Below are positions 51,197-58,780 of a DNA stretch of 64,000 nucleotides, one piece after another. Each line of letters opens with the position of its first letter. Positions within the stretch are counted from its first letter, which is position 1. This DNA comes from Siminovitchia terrae (lineage in GTDB: Bacteria; Bacillota; Bacilli; Bacillales; Bacillaceae_C): the NCBI RefSeq assembly GCF_003605405.2, contig NZ_QYTW02000006.1, positions 121,934 through 185,933 of the forward strand, given 5' to 3'. The notes beneath the pieces were generated by a model. It was given only the letters and a program-made list of their open reading frames with translations. It had not been told where the DNA came from and did no database searches. The position numbers and the translations under genes were made by a program.

Positions 51197-52083
51197 AGTT
51201 TGAATTCATCCAGGCTCACCAAGATGAATACTCTGTTGTGAGGATGTGTGAAATATTGGGGGTTTCAAAAAGTGGTTACTACAATTGGTTTGGCAATCAG
51301 GGACGTGCAGCAACTGAGCGGGAGAAAAAAAGGGAAGAAATCAAACAAAAAATTAGTCAGTTCTTCCATGAGAGTTACGGGACTTATGGGAGTCCTAGAA
51401 TCCATGATGACTTAATAGAACATGGATATGTTGTTTCCCGAAAAACAGTGGCTCGTCTTATGAAGAAGATGGGTCTAAGGGCCATCCCACAAGAAAAATA
51501 CGTCATGACAACAGACTCTAATCACGACTTTCATATTTATCCTAATTTGCTCAATCAAGAGTTCGGAGTAAACGAGCCTAATAAAGTCTGGGTGACGGAC
51601 ATCACTTATGTTTGGACACTTGAAGGATGGCTCTATCTAGCCTCTGTCATTGATTTATTTTCAAGGAAAGTTGTAGGATGGTCGCAAGCAGCTCACATGA
51701 AGAAAGAGCTAGCAATAAGTGCCCTTAGAATGGCTATAACAACACGCCAACCCGAAGAAGGATTGATACATCATTCAGACCGAGGATCTCAGTACTGCTC
51801 CAGTGATTACATCCATGAATTAAAGGAACTCAAAGCAGAAATAAGCATGAGTCGGAAAGGCAACCCATATGATAATGCCTGCATCGAATCCTTCCATGCG
51901 ACTATCAAAAAGGAATTAATATACAGACGACGATTTAATACACGAGACGAAGCTACTAAAGCAATTAATTATTACATTAGCCACTTTTACAACGAAAGAA
52001 GAAAGCATTCAGCTCAAGACTACCGTTCGCCTAACAATTATGAAAGGTTATATGATGCTGGGCAGGCTCAGAATATCTCATAA
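51157..52083 (+). CDS. IS3-family OrfB transposase
   Basis: The frame continues from the slippery site through HEKPGIKFEFIQAHQDEYSV and RMCEILGVSKSGYYNW. The rve/DDE catalytic domain shows Asp in VWVTDITYV, Asp in HHSDRGSQY and Glu in NACIESFHATIKKEL. It has all key residues, so it appears intact; it is made as an OrfAB fusion by frameshift. Confidence 0.92.
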   Translation, partial: KKGHAHLHEKPGIKFEFIQAHQDEYSVVRMCEILGVSKSGYYNWFGNQGRAATEREKKREEIKQKISQFFHESYGTYGSPRIHDDLIEHGYVVSRKTVARLMKKMGLRAIPQEKYVMTTDSNHDFHIYPNLLNQEFGVNEPNKVWVTDITYVWTLEGWLYLASVIDLFSRKVVGWSQAAHMKKELAISALRMAITTRQPEEGLIHHSDRGSQYCSSDYIHELKELKAEISMSRKGNPYDNACIESFHATIKKELIYRRRFNTRDEATKAINYYISHFYNERRKHSAQDYRSPNNYERLYDAGQAQNIS

Positions 52084-52262
52084 AATACCCATTTAGGTTT
52101 TAGATATGAAAAGTTACGCACTTCAACTTTTCATATCTAAAGCCACAGCAAGCGAAGCGCGGTAGGCATTTCATTTTTATTAAAGTGATCAACTAAGGTG
52201 TCCATTTTTTTGACTAAAGTCCAACTTTGATACAATATACAAAATTTGTAGAGGTGATTTTT

Positions 52263-52940
52263 ATGTGCGGTAGATTCACTCTTACGGCTTCGTTTGATGA
52301 AATCATAGATCGCTTTGATATAGAGCAGATGATTGATGAAAGCTTATACAGCCCTAACTATAATGTAGCTCCTTCACAATCCGTAGTGGCAGTTATCAAC
52401 GATGGCTCTAAAAATCGACTTGGTTTCTTACGATGGGGTCTAATCCCACCGTGGGCAAAAGATATAAAGATCGGATACAAAATGATCAATGCCCGTGCGG
52501 AAACCCTAACAGAAAAGCCGAGCTTCAGAAGTCCATACAAAAACAAACGCTGCCTAATCCTTGCAGATAGTTTTTATGAGTGGAAACGCCATGACGATAA
52601 AACAAAGACGCCTATGCGTATTAAGTTAAAATCGAACAATTTATTTGCTATGGCCGGACTTTGGGAAACTTGGCAATCCCCTTCTGGTGAGCCGATCCAT
52701 TCCTGTACCATAATTACTACAAAACCAAATAAACTTGTTGAGGACATTCATGATCGAATGCCAGTTATTTTAAAGCCCGAAGAGGAATCGATTTGGCTTG
52801 ATAAAACAATTAAAGATACAGATTATTTAAATCACCTATTAACACCTTTACCTGAAAATTTAATGGAAGCATACAAAGTATCTGAACTTGTTAATTCACC
52901 AAAGAATAATTCAATCGAATTAATTCGTGAAATTTGTTAG
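52263..52940 (+). CDS. SRAP (YedK/HMCES) abasic-site DNA-protein crosslinking protein
   Basis: 225 residues. Begins MCGRFTLT, so Cys2 becomes the catalytic N-terminus. Other family motifs: NYNVAPSQSV, RWGLIPPWA, NARAETLTEKPSF, RCLILADSFYEWK, and the final His region IHDRMPVIL. SRAP proteins shield abasic sites in single-stranded DNA. ATG at 52263 after GAGGTG. The IS3 right end supplies a TTGACT upstream that may help drive it. Confidence 0.93.
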   Translation: MCGRFTLTASFDEIIDRFDIEQMIDESLYSPNYNVAPSQSVVAVINDGSKNRLGFLRWGLIPPWAKDIKIGYKMINARAETLTEKPSFRSPYKNKRCLILADSFYEWKRHDDKTKTPMRIKLKSNNLFAMAGLWETWQSPSGEPIHSCTIITTKPNKLVEDIHDRMPVILKPEEESIWLDKTIKDTDYLNHLLTPLPENLMEAYKVSELVNSPKNNSIELIREIC

Positions 52941-52987
52941 GGGAGCGTCCTCCCCTTATTTCTTCTTAATGTATGGTCTTATTCTTG

Positions 52988-53200
52988 CTAAGCATTATCC
53001 TTACGAGAAATTGAAAACTTTCCTTCCGGCAACAACAACGGTTTATCGTCACGAGTTCGATAATCAACATTTACCAAATGGTTGTCATAAGTTAAGGTGT
53101 TATTATTTAGTGACCTCAAATATCCATCTTTTATTTCAAACCCAATCAAAACAGATTTTTTTGTTTTTCTTAAATACCAAATCGCTATTTTTGCAAGCAC
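52988..53200 (-). CDS. Unknown small protein
   Basis: About 70 residues, IAIWYLRKTKKSVLIGFEIKDGYLRSL and a charged tail. GTG at 53200 (AAAGGA 9 bases upstream) is preferred to GTG 53218. Follows a 38-residue membrane protein gene within the same short ECF-controlled unit. Confidence 0.5.
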   Translation of the reverse strand: MLAKIAIWYLRKTKKSVLIGFEIKDGYLRSLNNNTLTYDNHLVNVDYRTRDDKPLLLPEGKFSISRKDNA

Positions 53201-53227
53201 CTTTATCCATCCTTTCACAATTTATTT

Positions 53228-53344
53228 CTATTGAGCATTGCTTACAATCAAGCCCCAGATGAAAAACAAAAGAAATAATGCACCCGACATGATAACTCCA
53301 ATAAACTGATATTTTAATTTCTTCAAAATACCTTTCCTCTCCAT
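53228..53344 (-). CDS. Very small membrane protein
   Basis: 38 residues, basic start MERKGILKKLKYQF then one membrane helix (IGVIMSGALFLLFFIWGLIV). Ribosome site AAAGGG/GAGAGGG before the ATG, and an ECF-type promoter 39 bases upstream. First gene of the unit. Confidence 0.55.
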   Translation of the reverse strand: MERKGILKKLKYQFIGVIMSGALFLLFFIWGLIVSNAQ

Positions 53345-53382
53345 CCCTCTCGCCCTTTCTCATAAGCTTCGTTTTTTATTAA

Positions 53383-53408
53383 GGACGCAGCTTAACCAAA
53401 TAGGTTTC
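53383..53408 (-). promoter_or_regulatory. ECF-type promoter
   Basis: GAAAC, preceded by G (53404-53408), - 16 bp - CGTCC (53383-53387) on the minus strand. Confidence 0.68.
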
Positions 53409-53454
53409 CTTTCAAAATAAAAACACGCCACTTTCGCAGCGTGTCAACTATATA

Positions 53455-53556
53455 TCAATCTAAAATCCCATTGTCTTTTGCACATTTATCACAAGTATCG
53501 TCATAGTGCATCGTTCCTTCTTCATATTTAACTCCACATATTTCACAAGTACACAT
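53455..53556 (-). CDS. 33-residue zinc-ribbon-like protein
   Basis: Starts MCTCEICGVKYEEG and contains DTCDKCAKDNG, making a CxxC...CxxC pair fit for zinc. AAAGGAG lies 9 bases before the ATG. It ends next to a terminator hairpin (CACGCTGCG...CACGCC at about 53424-53445). Confidence 0.6.
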   Translation of the reverse strand: MCTCEICGVKYEEGTMHYDDTCDKCAKDNGILD

Positions 53557-53597
53557 TTTCCAACTCTCCTTTTTGGGATTATCATAACGGACGTGTA

Positions 53598-54041
53598 TCA
53601 AGCCGAGATGATCCTTGATCTTTGGTGATGTTCAGACATTTCTCTTAACATCTTGAAAAAGGCATTCAAAATAACGTCTGTTGAATCGTGCGTCAAATTG
53701 AATACACGATCTTTGACATGTCCTTCTTTAACACAACGCAACACTAAATCTAATTTGATAAAAGCACCCTCTTCTCTTGGACGTAAGACAAGTGAAACGG
53801 GATTGACAACACCGTCTGTCCGATCGTAGAGCAAGACTACTTCTTCTTGCACCCTGCCATTCTGATAGTCTTCCAGAAAGTTATCAAGACAGCCAATACG
53901 GTTAACCGTTTCCGATAGCCAGTAATCGAGAACCCTTGTCCTTCGCAATAGATTGGCAGGGAATACAAGTTTATATTCCCCTACCACCAAATTCCTATAT
54001 AGTGGATCTTCCTTTTGACATTTCATATTACATACATCCAT
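53598..54041 (-). CDS. Unknown protein
   Basis: About 147 residues with VVGEYKLVFPANLLRRTRVLDYWLSETVNRIG and a mixed C-terminal domain. The frame stays open to 54104, but that upstream part overlaps the decayed nuclease remnant, so ATG 54041 or 54026 is more likely. No good ribosome site is visible. No family recognised. Confidence 0.5.
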   Translation of the reverse strand: MDVCNMKCQKEDPLYRNLVVGEYKLVFPANLLRRTRVLDYWLSETVNRIGCLDNFLEDYQNGRVQEEVVLLYDRTDGVVNPVSLVLRPREEGAFIKLDLVLRCVKEGHVKDRVFNLTHDSTDVILNAFFKMLREMSEHHQRSRIISA

Positions 54042-54051
54042 TTCTAAATTT

Positions 54052-54132
54052 AAATGGTTACAAATGTTCGCAAACAGTCTTTTGCAAAAGGGCAATGCTT
54101 GCAATGACTCGATGGCTTGGATGGACGCGCAT
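54052..54132 (-). pseudogene. Decayed copy of the C-terminus of the Fe-S nuclease at 54680-55384
   Basis: One frame reads PSSHCKHCPFAKDCLRTF, matching PSSHCRHCPFAKECLRTF at the end of the intact nuclease; the DNA of the two stretches aligns along about 70 bases. No start or upstream catalytic part is left. Evidence of a partial duplication and decay. Confidence 0.7.
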
Positions 54133-54229
54133 CACAATTCCTTTTATCAAAAACACGCTGCCGTTAAGCAGCGTGTCTATCTTCATTGATGGCTGTTTGT
54201 CCATTACGGACAGTCCGCCTTCTGGTGTA

Positions 54230-54610
54230 CTAACACCAAACAATTTCCCCACCATCAATCAAGTATCCGGCCACCTGATCATAGTCGAATTGATCACCAT
54301 ATTCATTTCCAAAAGCGTCCAATAACTCCGCTTCGAGAGCTACAATTTTCTCGTATTCAGCACCGGAATTTTCGGCGTTATAGATTTTCTTCCGAATTTC
54401 TTTCACGTGTGTACGTTCCGAGAAGAGGACTTCGATCGACCGTTCTTCATCCGCATCGTCACTGATTTTCGCGTCTGCATAATGGACGATGTAAAGGTCG
54501 TCTGGACCATCCATGTATTCAAATGCTTTAAACCTCGGATCGATGTCATCCTTTAGCCTAATTTCTCCGGCGTTGACGCCTTCGATGATTTTATTGATTC
54601 TGTTTTCCAT
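54230..54610 (-). CDS. Unknown acidic protein
   Basis: 126 residues, acidic, with helical RTHVKEIRKKIYNAENSGAEYEKIVALEAELLDAFG. ATG at 54610 with AAGGAG upstream; ECF-type promoter at 54650-54675. No family recognised. Confidence 0.65.
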   Translation of the reverse strand: MENRINKIIEGVNAGEIRLKDDIDPRFKAFEYMDGPDDLYIVHYADAKISDDADEERSIEVLFSERTHVKEIRKKIYNAENSGAEYEKIVALEAELLDAFGNEYGDQFDYDQVAGYLIDGGEIVWC

Positions 54611-54649
54611 TTTCAATCGACTCCTTTTTTATATTCAATTCACAAATAG

Positions 54650-54675
54650 GAACGTCCTTTACCCGGAAAGGTTTC
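54650..54675 (-). promoter_or_regulatory. ECF-type promoter
   Basis: GAAAC, preceded by G (54671-54675), - 16 bp - CGTTC (54650-54654) followed by CTAT, 40 bases before the ATG at 54610. Confidence 0.75.
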
Positions 54676-54679
54676 CGCT

Positions 54680-55384
54680 TCAAACAGCGGAAAATGTCCG
54701 TAAACATTCTTTGGCAAACGGACAGTGGCGGCAATGGCTGGATGGAATTGCAGGAAAAATACGTTTGAATTCCTCCGGTAACATTCCGTACAATTCCAGT
54801 TTCGCATTGATTTCATTTGCCAATCCCAACGCCCAAAGTCTTGCCTGTTCCATATCGGCAGGCATAAAACAATGACTGCTTCTTTTCCTAAACCGAAGGA
54901 AATAAAGCGTACCGATGACATGTGGTGCATTATATAACTCACTCATTGCCCAGGCATACAACCCGACTTGATGATTGTCGAGCACATGGTACGGAACCCG
55001 GTTGGTCTTCCAATCCGTAATAGCCATTCCTCTATTGAAGACTAAATCAATGTAGCCTTGCAGCAGAGGGGCATTTTCCGTATCATCTAAAGGCAATTTA
55101 AAATAAATTTCTGTCTTTCCCATGCCGGGTTTGGCATTTGAGCGGGAAGCAAGAAATGAAACGTCTTCTGCTGTCACTTCTGGATGGAACTCCGCTTCAA
55201 TCAAACCGTTTAATATGGCTTCTCTATGTTGCACACCATTGATTTTATCTTCTATCGCCTTATGAACCGCCTTCCCTAACGCAAGGGGCAACGTTATCGG
55301 TTCCTCATAGCCCAATACATATTTTTTGAAAAAACGGTACGGGCAGCTTTCATATAAATTCAAACGAGAAAAGGAGAAAATCAT
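54680..55384 (-). CDS. PD-(D/E)XK (RecB/Cas4-like) nuclease with Fe-S cluster motif
   Basis: 234 residues. FSFSRLNLYESCPYRFFKKYVLG is the first Cys region, LALGKAVHKAIE the His motif, LLQGYIDLVF the catalytic Asp and ITDWKTN the D-x-K pair. HCRHCPFAKEC gives three further Cys, completing a 4Fe-4S site like Cas4/AddB. It probably resects or trims DNA ends with the ERF and SSB proteins encoded just upstream. Confidence 0.9.
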   Translation of the reverse strand: MIFSFSRLNLYESCPYRFFKKYVLGYEEPITLPLALGKAVHKAIEDKINGVQHREAILNGLIEAEFHPEVTAEDVSFLASRSNAKPGMGKTEIYFKLPLDDTENAPLLQGYIDLVFNRGMAITDWKTNRVPYHVLDNHQVGLYAWAMSELYNAPHVIGTLYFLRFRKRSSHCFMPADMEQARLWALGLANEINAKLELYGMLPEEFKRIFPAIPSSHCRHCPFAKECLRTFSAV

Positions 55385-55499
55385 AATTCTTCACCTTCGC
55401 TTTACCTTTGGCTAATAGCCCGTTTTTTAGAAAACCTCCACTAAAAAAGAAAAGCCGAACCTCTAAGAAGTCCGGCTTTCATGTTACGCAATCAATTTC

Positions 55500-56117
55500 T
55501 CAAAATGGTAAGTCATCATCCGATACAGTAATCGGTCCGTTATTTGCAAACGGATCACTAAATCCTCCGTTTTGTGGCGGTTGGTTGAAACCACCTTGTC
55601 CATAACCTTGTCCTTGGTTTGGCTGTTGTTGATTATAACCTTGATTCTGCTGATTATAACCCTGACCGCCTTGATTGTATCCTTGTTGATTTTGATTGAA
55701 ACCATTTTGGTTATAGGCCTGTTGATTTTGATTGTAACCTTGCTGTTGTTGATTCTGGTTGCTGTAACCTTGATTCTGCTGTCCCTGTCCTTGTCCATTG
55801 CTTTTCGGATCGAGGAATTGGACGTTATCGGCAACGACTTCCGTCACATATACACGCTGTCCTTGCTGATTCTCATAGTTGCGAGTTTGGATTCTGCCAA
55901 CAACCGCAGCTTGACTTCCTTTACTAAGAAAGTTTGCTGTGTTCTCCGCCGTCTTGCCCCAAGCCTGAATCATGATGAAATCCGCTTCATTTTCGCCGTT
56001 TTGATTTTTAAACGGGCGATTGACTGCAAGCGTGAAATTCACAACTGCCTTGCCTGCTGGCGTGTATTTTAGTTCCGGGTCCTTCGTAAGTCTGCCAATC
56101 AAGTTTACTGTGTTCAT
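55500..56117 (-). CDS. ssb: Single-stranded DNA-binding protein
   Basis: 205 residues. OB fold with [19 protein letters not shown] and [23 protein letters not shown], then a long Gln/Asn/Gly-rich linker made of repeats (GYNQ, NQNQQ), and the acidic tip DDDLPF that recruits partner proteins. RBS GGAGAG. Element-encoded SSBs are typical of conjugative and phage replication modules. Confidence 0.97.
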   Translation of the reverse strand: MNTVNLIGRLTKDPELKYTPAGKAVVNFTLAVNRPFKNQNGENEADFIMIQAWGKTAENTANFLSKGSQAAVVGRIQTRNYENQQGQRVYVTEVVADNVQFLDPKSNGQGQGQQNQGYSNQNQQQQGYNQNQQAYNQNGFNQNQQGYNQGGQGYNQQNQGYNQQQPNQGQGYGQGGFNQPPQNGGFSDPFANNGPITVSDDDLPF

Positions 56118-56172
56118 AATAAAATCTCTCCATTCATATTTTATAGTTTTATAAATTCACAATAGGGCTATC

Positions 56173-56940
56173 CTATTGCGTGATAACCATCTGCTTTTGA
56201 TTAAAACCTTTCTTTCTTAGCTTGGCCCGTTCCCTTTTCCATTGATAATGAAAGAATGGAACATACAACACGATCTTTTCAAGTTCGAAATCATGTGTTT
56301 GATAACAAGCCTTCCACGCCATTCGTGCGAGAGCTGTACCTTCCCTTGCCCAATCGGATCGGAATGGTTCATCTTTTACATACTCTTCAAGCAACCGCGG
56401 AAAGCCCATATGAATTTGTTTCGCTTTCGTTCGATCTATGAGATAGCTAAGCAATTCTTCATGCCGTTCCTTCGGTTTATCAAGAAATGCGATCACCGTG
56501 AACTCTGCAAATAATCCGACAAGTTCGGTATACTCATATTCCTGCCAGTCACGAAACACCTCTTCCCGGCTTTTTATAAACGCCTTGCGATCCTTACGCT
56601 TTTTGTCTCTCCATCCAATTGCATCTAACTGTTTCGGATTAAGACGTTCCGCTGGATGAAAAGGTTTCCTTAGCTTTCCTAACCGTTTTTCCTTCACCTG
56701 TTCATATGACAAACCCGTCAGCTTCGCTTCAAATTGAAGGACACCACCGGATTCCCCACAGTACCAACAGCGAAAAATCTGTTCATCTGTGTTCAGGGAA
56801 AGGTAGAACTTTTTTGCCTTGCCCGGCTTACTGTCTTCCTCACAAAATGGACATTTACAAAGAACCTGTTTTTTACCATAGGTGTTCGGCTTAATAGTTA
56901 CGCCGTTTTCTTCTGCAACATCCAAAATCTTAGGAAGCAT
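56173..56940 (-). CDS. Primase-type zinc-finger protein
   Basis: 255 residues. N-terminal CHC2-type zinc binding: CKCPFCEED...FYLSLNTDEQIFRCWYCGESGGVLQFEAKLTGLSYEQ, as in DnaG N-termini. The rest is helical, with no Toprim. It likely provides template recognition for the separate primase catalytic protein at 24965-25987. ATG 56940 overlaps the ERF gene end, so they are coupled. Confidence 0.85.
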   Translation of the reverse strand: MLPKILDVAEENGVTIKPNTYGKKQVLCKCPFCEEDSKPGKAKKFYLSLNTDEQIFRCWYCGESGGVLQFEAKLTGLSYEQVKEKRLGKLRKPFHPAERLNPKQLDAIGWRDKKRKDRKAFIKSREEVFRDWQEYEYTELVGLFAEFTVIAFLDKPKERHEELLSYLIDRTKAKQIHMGFPRLLEEYVKDEPFRSDWAREGTALARMAWKACYQTHDFELEKIVLYVPFFHYQWKRERAKLRKKGFNQKQMVITQ

Positions 56941-58249
56941 GTTGAGCACCTACGCCAACAAGGTATGTCCATCCGTTTTCTTGACGCGTCTGTAAGGAAA
57001 CCTGCATTCCTTGCTGGAAACCTTCCGTTGCTTGGACCACTTGTGAGTCGTTTGCGATGATAATGATTTCATCTTGGCTACCAAAAGGAGTTGCAAACAA
57101 TTTCACATATGGAACATTACCAGATGCAGTACCGCGCTCTACTCCATTTATCACGAAAGAATGGAACGGTTTTTCATTCGTTTGTGGCGGTGCAGCATTG
57201 GTTTCCGGCTGGGCCGTTTGGTTTTGTTGTACGTTGCCACTTACATTCCCTAAATAGCTTTGAAGGAAATAGAACCCATTTTGTACGTTCATTACAAGTT
57301 GTAACTCTGTATTAGGCTCCACTCCGTTTAGGGAATTCATCAATTGTTCATTATCCTTTACAAGAACACTTAATGGTTCACCCGAATCTTTTCTTACAAC
57401 TTCGAGCTTTCCAAACTGAATCTTTTGTGGGCTAGTATCTATCGTATAATTACGCACGATGAATGCGCCTTTTACGACATTAGCTTCTGGTGCTGTTTGC
57501 TCCTGTCCCGGCTGCATGTTTGCCCCTTGTTGATTCTGGGGATTGTCCTGATTAGCAGGCTGCGTATTTGGGGCAGTTTGACCTTGCTTAGCCTGTCGTG
57601 CACCATGCAGCATCATCAGCAACTGGTCACGTACTCCGAAATACTGCTCTACCGGCACTTTATCAAGGCTTCTCGCATTCAATGTCGCAAGCACACTGTC
57701 GAACGGAACATTCCGCAACTGACTGATTTCCCGTGCGAATCCATCAAGTTCGGCAACCTGTTCCTTGCTAATAAAACGCGGAACGGAATGATCGATCTTG
57801 TTCTGGAAACTGTCCGGGTCTTCTTGATCCGTGGCGATATTGAATTGTTTCAAAAGGAAGAATTTTTCCGCGTATGTGAGAGCTTTCCCCACTCCCTTTT
57901 CACCCGCAAGATCAATTCCTTGCGCATAGAACGGAATAACAACCTGATCCCATGATTCTTGATCGACCCAAGTGAAATCAATGTCAAGTTCGGTGAAAAT
58001 GTTGTTCCGGCCTTTTGAATCGACTGTGACCGTGCACTTTTTACCAACTACACGTGGAAACAGCATCAGTCCGAGTTCATCCATCTTCTCGCGTAATGCA
58101 CCAAGAACGGCGGAAGAACTGACGTATTGGAACTGTGGACCACGAGAATCCTTTTGTAGGTAGGTTACGGTTTTCCGCAATTCCACCAATTTTTGAATGA
58201 TGTTTGATTTTTCATTCGGCTGTACATCGCTTTTGATAATGAAAGTCAT
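56930..58249 (-). CDS. ERF-family single-strand annealing protein with long C-terminal extension
   Basis: 439 residues. The first 180 follow the ERF pattern: IIQKLVELRKTVTYLQKDSRGPQFQYVSSSAVLGALREKMDELGLMLFP, then YAEKFFLLKQFNIATDQEDPD. A Gln/Asn/Pro-rich linker and a strand-rich C-terminal part follow. ERF proteins anneal DNA in phage and plasmid recombination. RBS GGAG. It is first gene behind leader RNA 5, heading the recombination operon. Confidence 0.88.
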   Translation of the reverse strand: MTFIIKSDVQPNEKSNIIQKLVELRKTVTYLQKDSRGPQFQYVSSSAVLGALREKMDELGLMLFPRVVGKKCTVTVDSKGRNNIFTELDIDFTWVDQESWDQVVIPFYAQGIDLAGEKGVGKALTYAEKFFLLKQFNIATDQEDPDSFQNKIDHSVPRFISKEQVAELDGFAREISQLRNVPFDSVLATLNARSLDKVPVEQYFGVRDQLLMMLHGARQAKQGQTAPNTQPANQDNPQNQQGANMQPGQEQTAPEANVVKGAFIVRNYTIDTSPQKIQFGKLEVVRKDSGEPLSVLVKDNEQLMNSLNGVEPNTELQLVMNVQNGFYFLQSYLGNVSGNVQQNQTAQPETNAAPPQTNEKPFHSFVINGVERGTASGNVPYVKLFATPFGSQDEIIIIANDSQVVQATEGFQQGMQVSLQTRQENGWTYLVGVGAQHAS

Positions 58250-58405
58250 TTTGAATCAATCTCCCTGTCTATTCATATTTTTAAAAAGAAAAAAAGCCGA
58301 TGAAGCATAATACGCGATCCCCGACCTTCACACAAAACCATTCACAACAAAACGCATTTTGTAGACATCTTCCTACATGGCAACACTCCTTTAATTATTT
58401 TCAAA

Positions 58406-58663
58406 ACACAAAAAAGCCGATGTATCCCGAAGGAAACAATCGACTTTATATATTTACGCTATTCCGAAAGAGAGGTATTTTTCTTTTCGTAAGCGTGAAT
58501 ATCAAACTGAAAGTAGTATGCAAATGCAATCTTTTGACGATACTTCGTCTGCCTAACGTTTCTGTAACGAAATCAAAAGGCGTAGATTTTGTGTCGAATC
58601 TTTCCTGCAAAAGCAAGAATGTAACGACTTTCACTGGAATAGTGACTTAAAGATAAATGATAT
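58406..58663 (-). ncRNA. Structured leader RNA, copy 5 of 5
   Basis: Minus-strand order: TCACTattccAGTGA; GTCG(tt)...gattCGAC around TTCTTGC/GCAGGAA; GCCT/AGGC around TTTC/GAAA; GACGaagtatCGTC; TGCA/TGCA; ACGCTTACG.../...AGCGT; terminator GTCGATTGTTTCC...TACATCGGC-TTTTTT (58409-58446). Between its end and the ERF ATG (58250-58405) lies AAAGGAGTGTTGCC-ATG-TAG at about 58380, a start codon directly followed by stop, and a second GCCGATG...TTTTTTT stretch at 58280-58300. Confidence 0.82.
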
Positions 58664-58669
58664 ATATGT

Positions 58670-58698
58670 ATTGTAGCAAATTCACCTACCCGTTTCAA
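58670..58698 (-). promoter_or_regulatory. Sigma-A promoter of leader RNA 5
   Basis: TTGAAA (58693-58698) - 17 bp - TACAAT (58670-58675), with an extended -10 TGC. Confidence 0.85.
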
Positions 58699-58780
58699 CT
58701 AAAAATGTATTTTTTATACTCAATCCGTGTAACAAAAAAGAAGAAGGTTCCACATTCCCTCTTCTTTTAAGTCTGTCATG

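Larger units (their letters stand above)
50827..52216 (+). mobile_element. IS3-family insertion sequence (IS150-like organisation)
   Basis: Terminal inverted repeats TAGTCtAAAtAATGGACAC (50827-50845) and, inverted at the right end, TAGTCaAAAaAATGGACAC (52198-52216). Inside are overlapping orfA/orfB with a frameshift site. Exact ends and target duplication cannot be fixed, as similarity fades outside TAGTC. The 133 bases after orfB contain an inverted repeat (GATATGAAAAGTT...AACTTTTCATATC). Confidence 0.88.

Noticed and set aside
55572-56072. 166-residue plus-strand hydrophobic frame opposite ssb
   Set aside because: It is the complement of the Gln/Asn repeat codons of SSB, which read as Leu/Ile on the other strand.
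57425-57955. A 176-residue plus-strand frame opposite the ERF gene
   Set aside because: No ribosome site or domain; composition is that of an antisense shadow.
24344-58663. T-box or SAM riboswitch for the five repeated leaders
   Set aside because: No T-box sequence (AGGGTGG) or SAM-type core is present, and the downstream genes share no metabolic theme.
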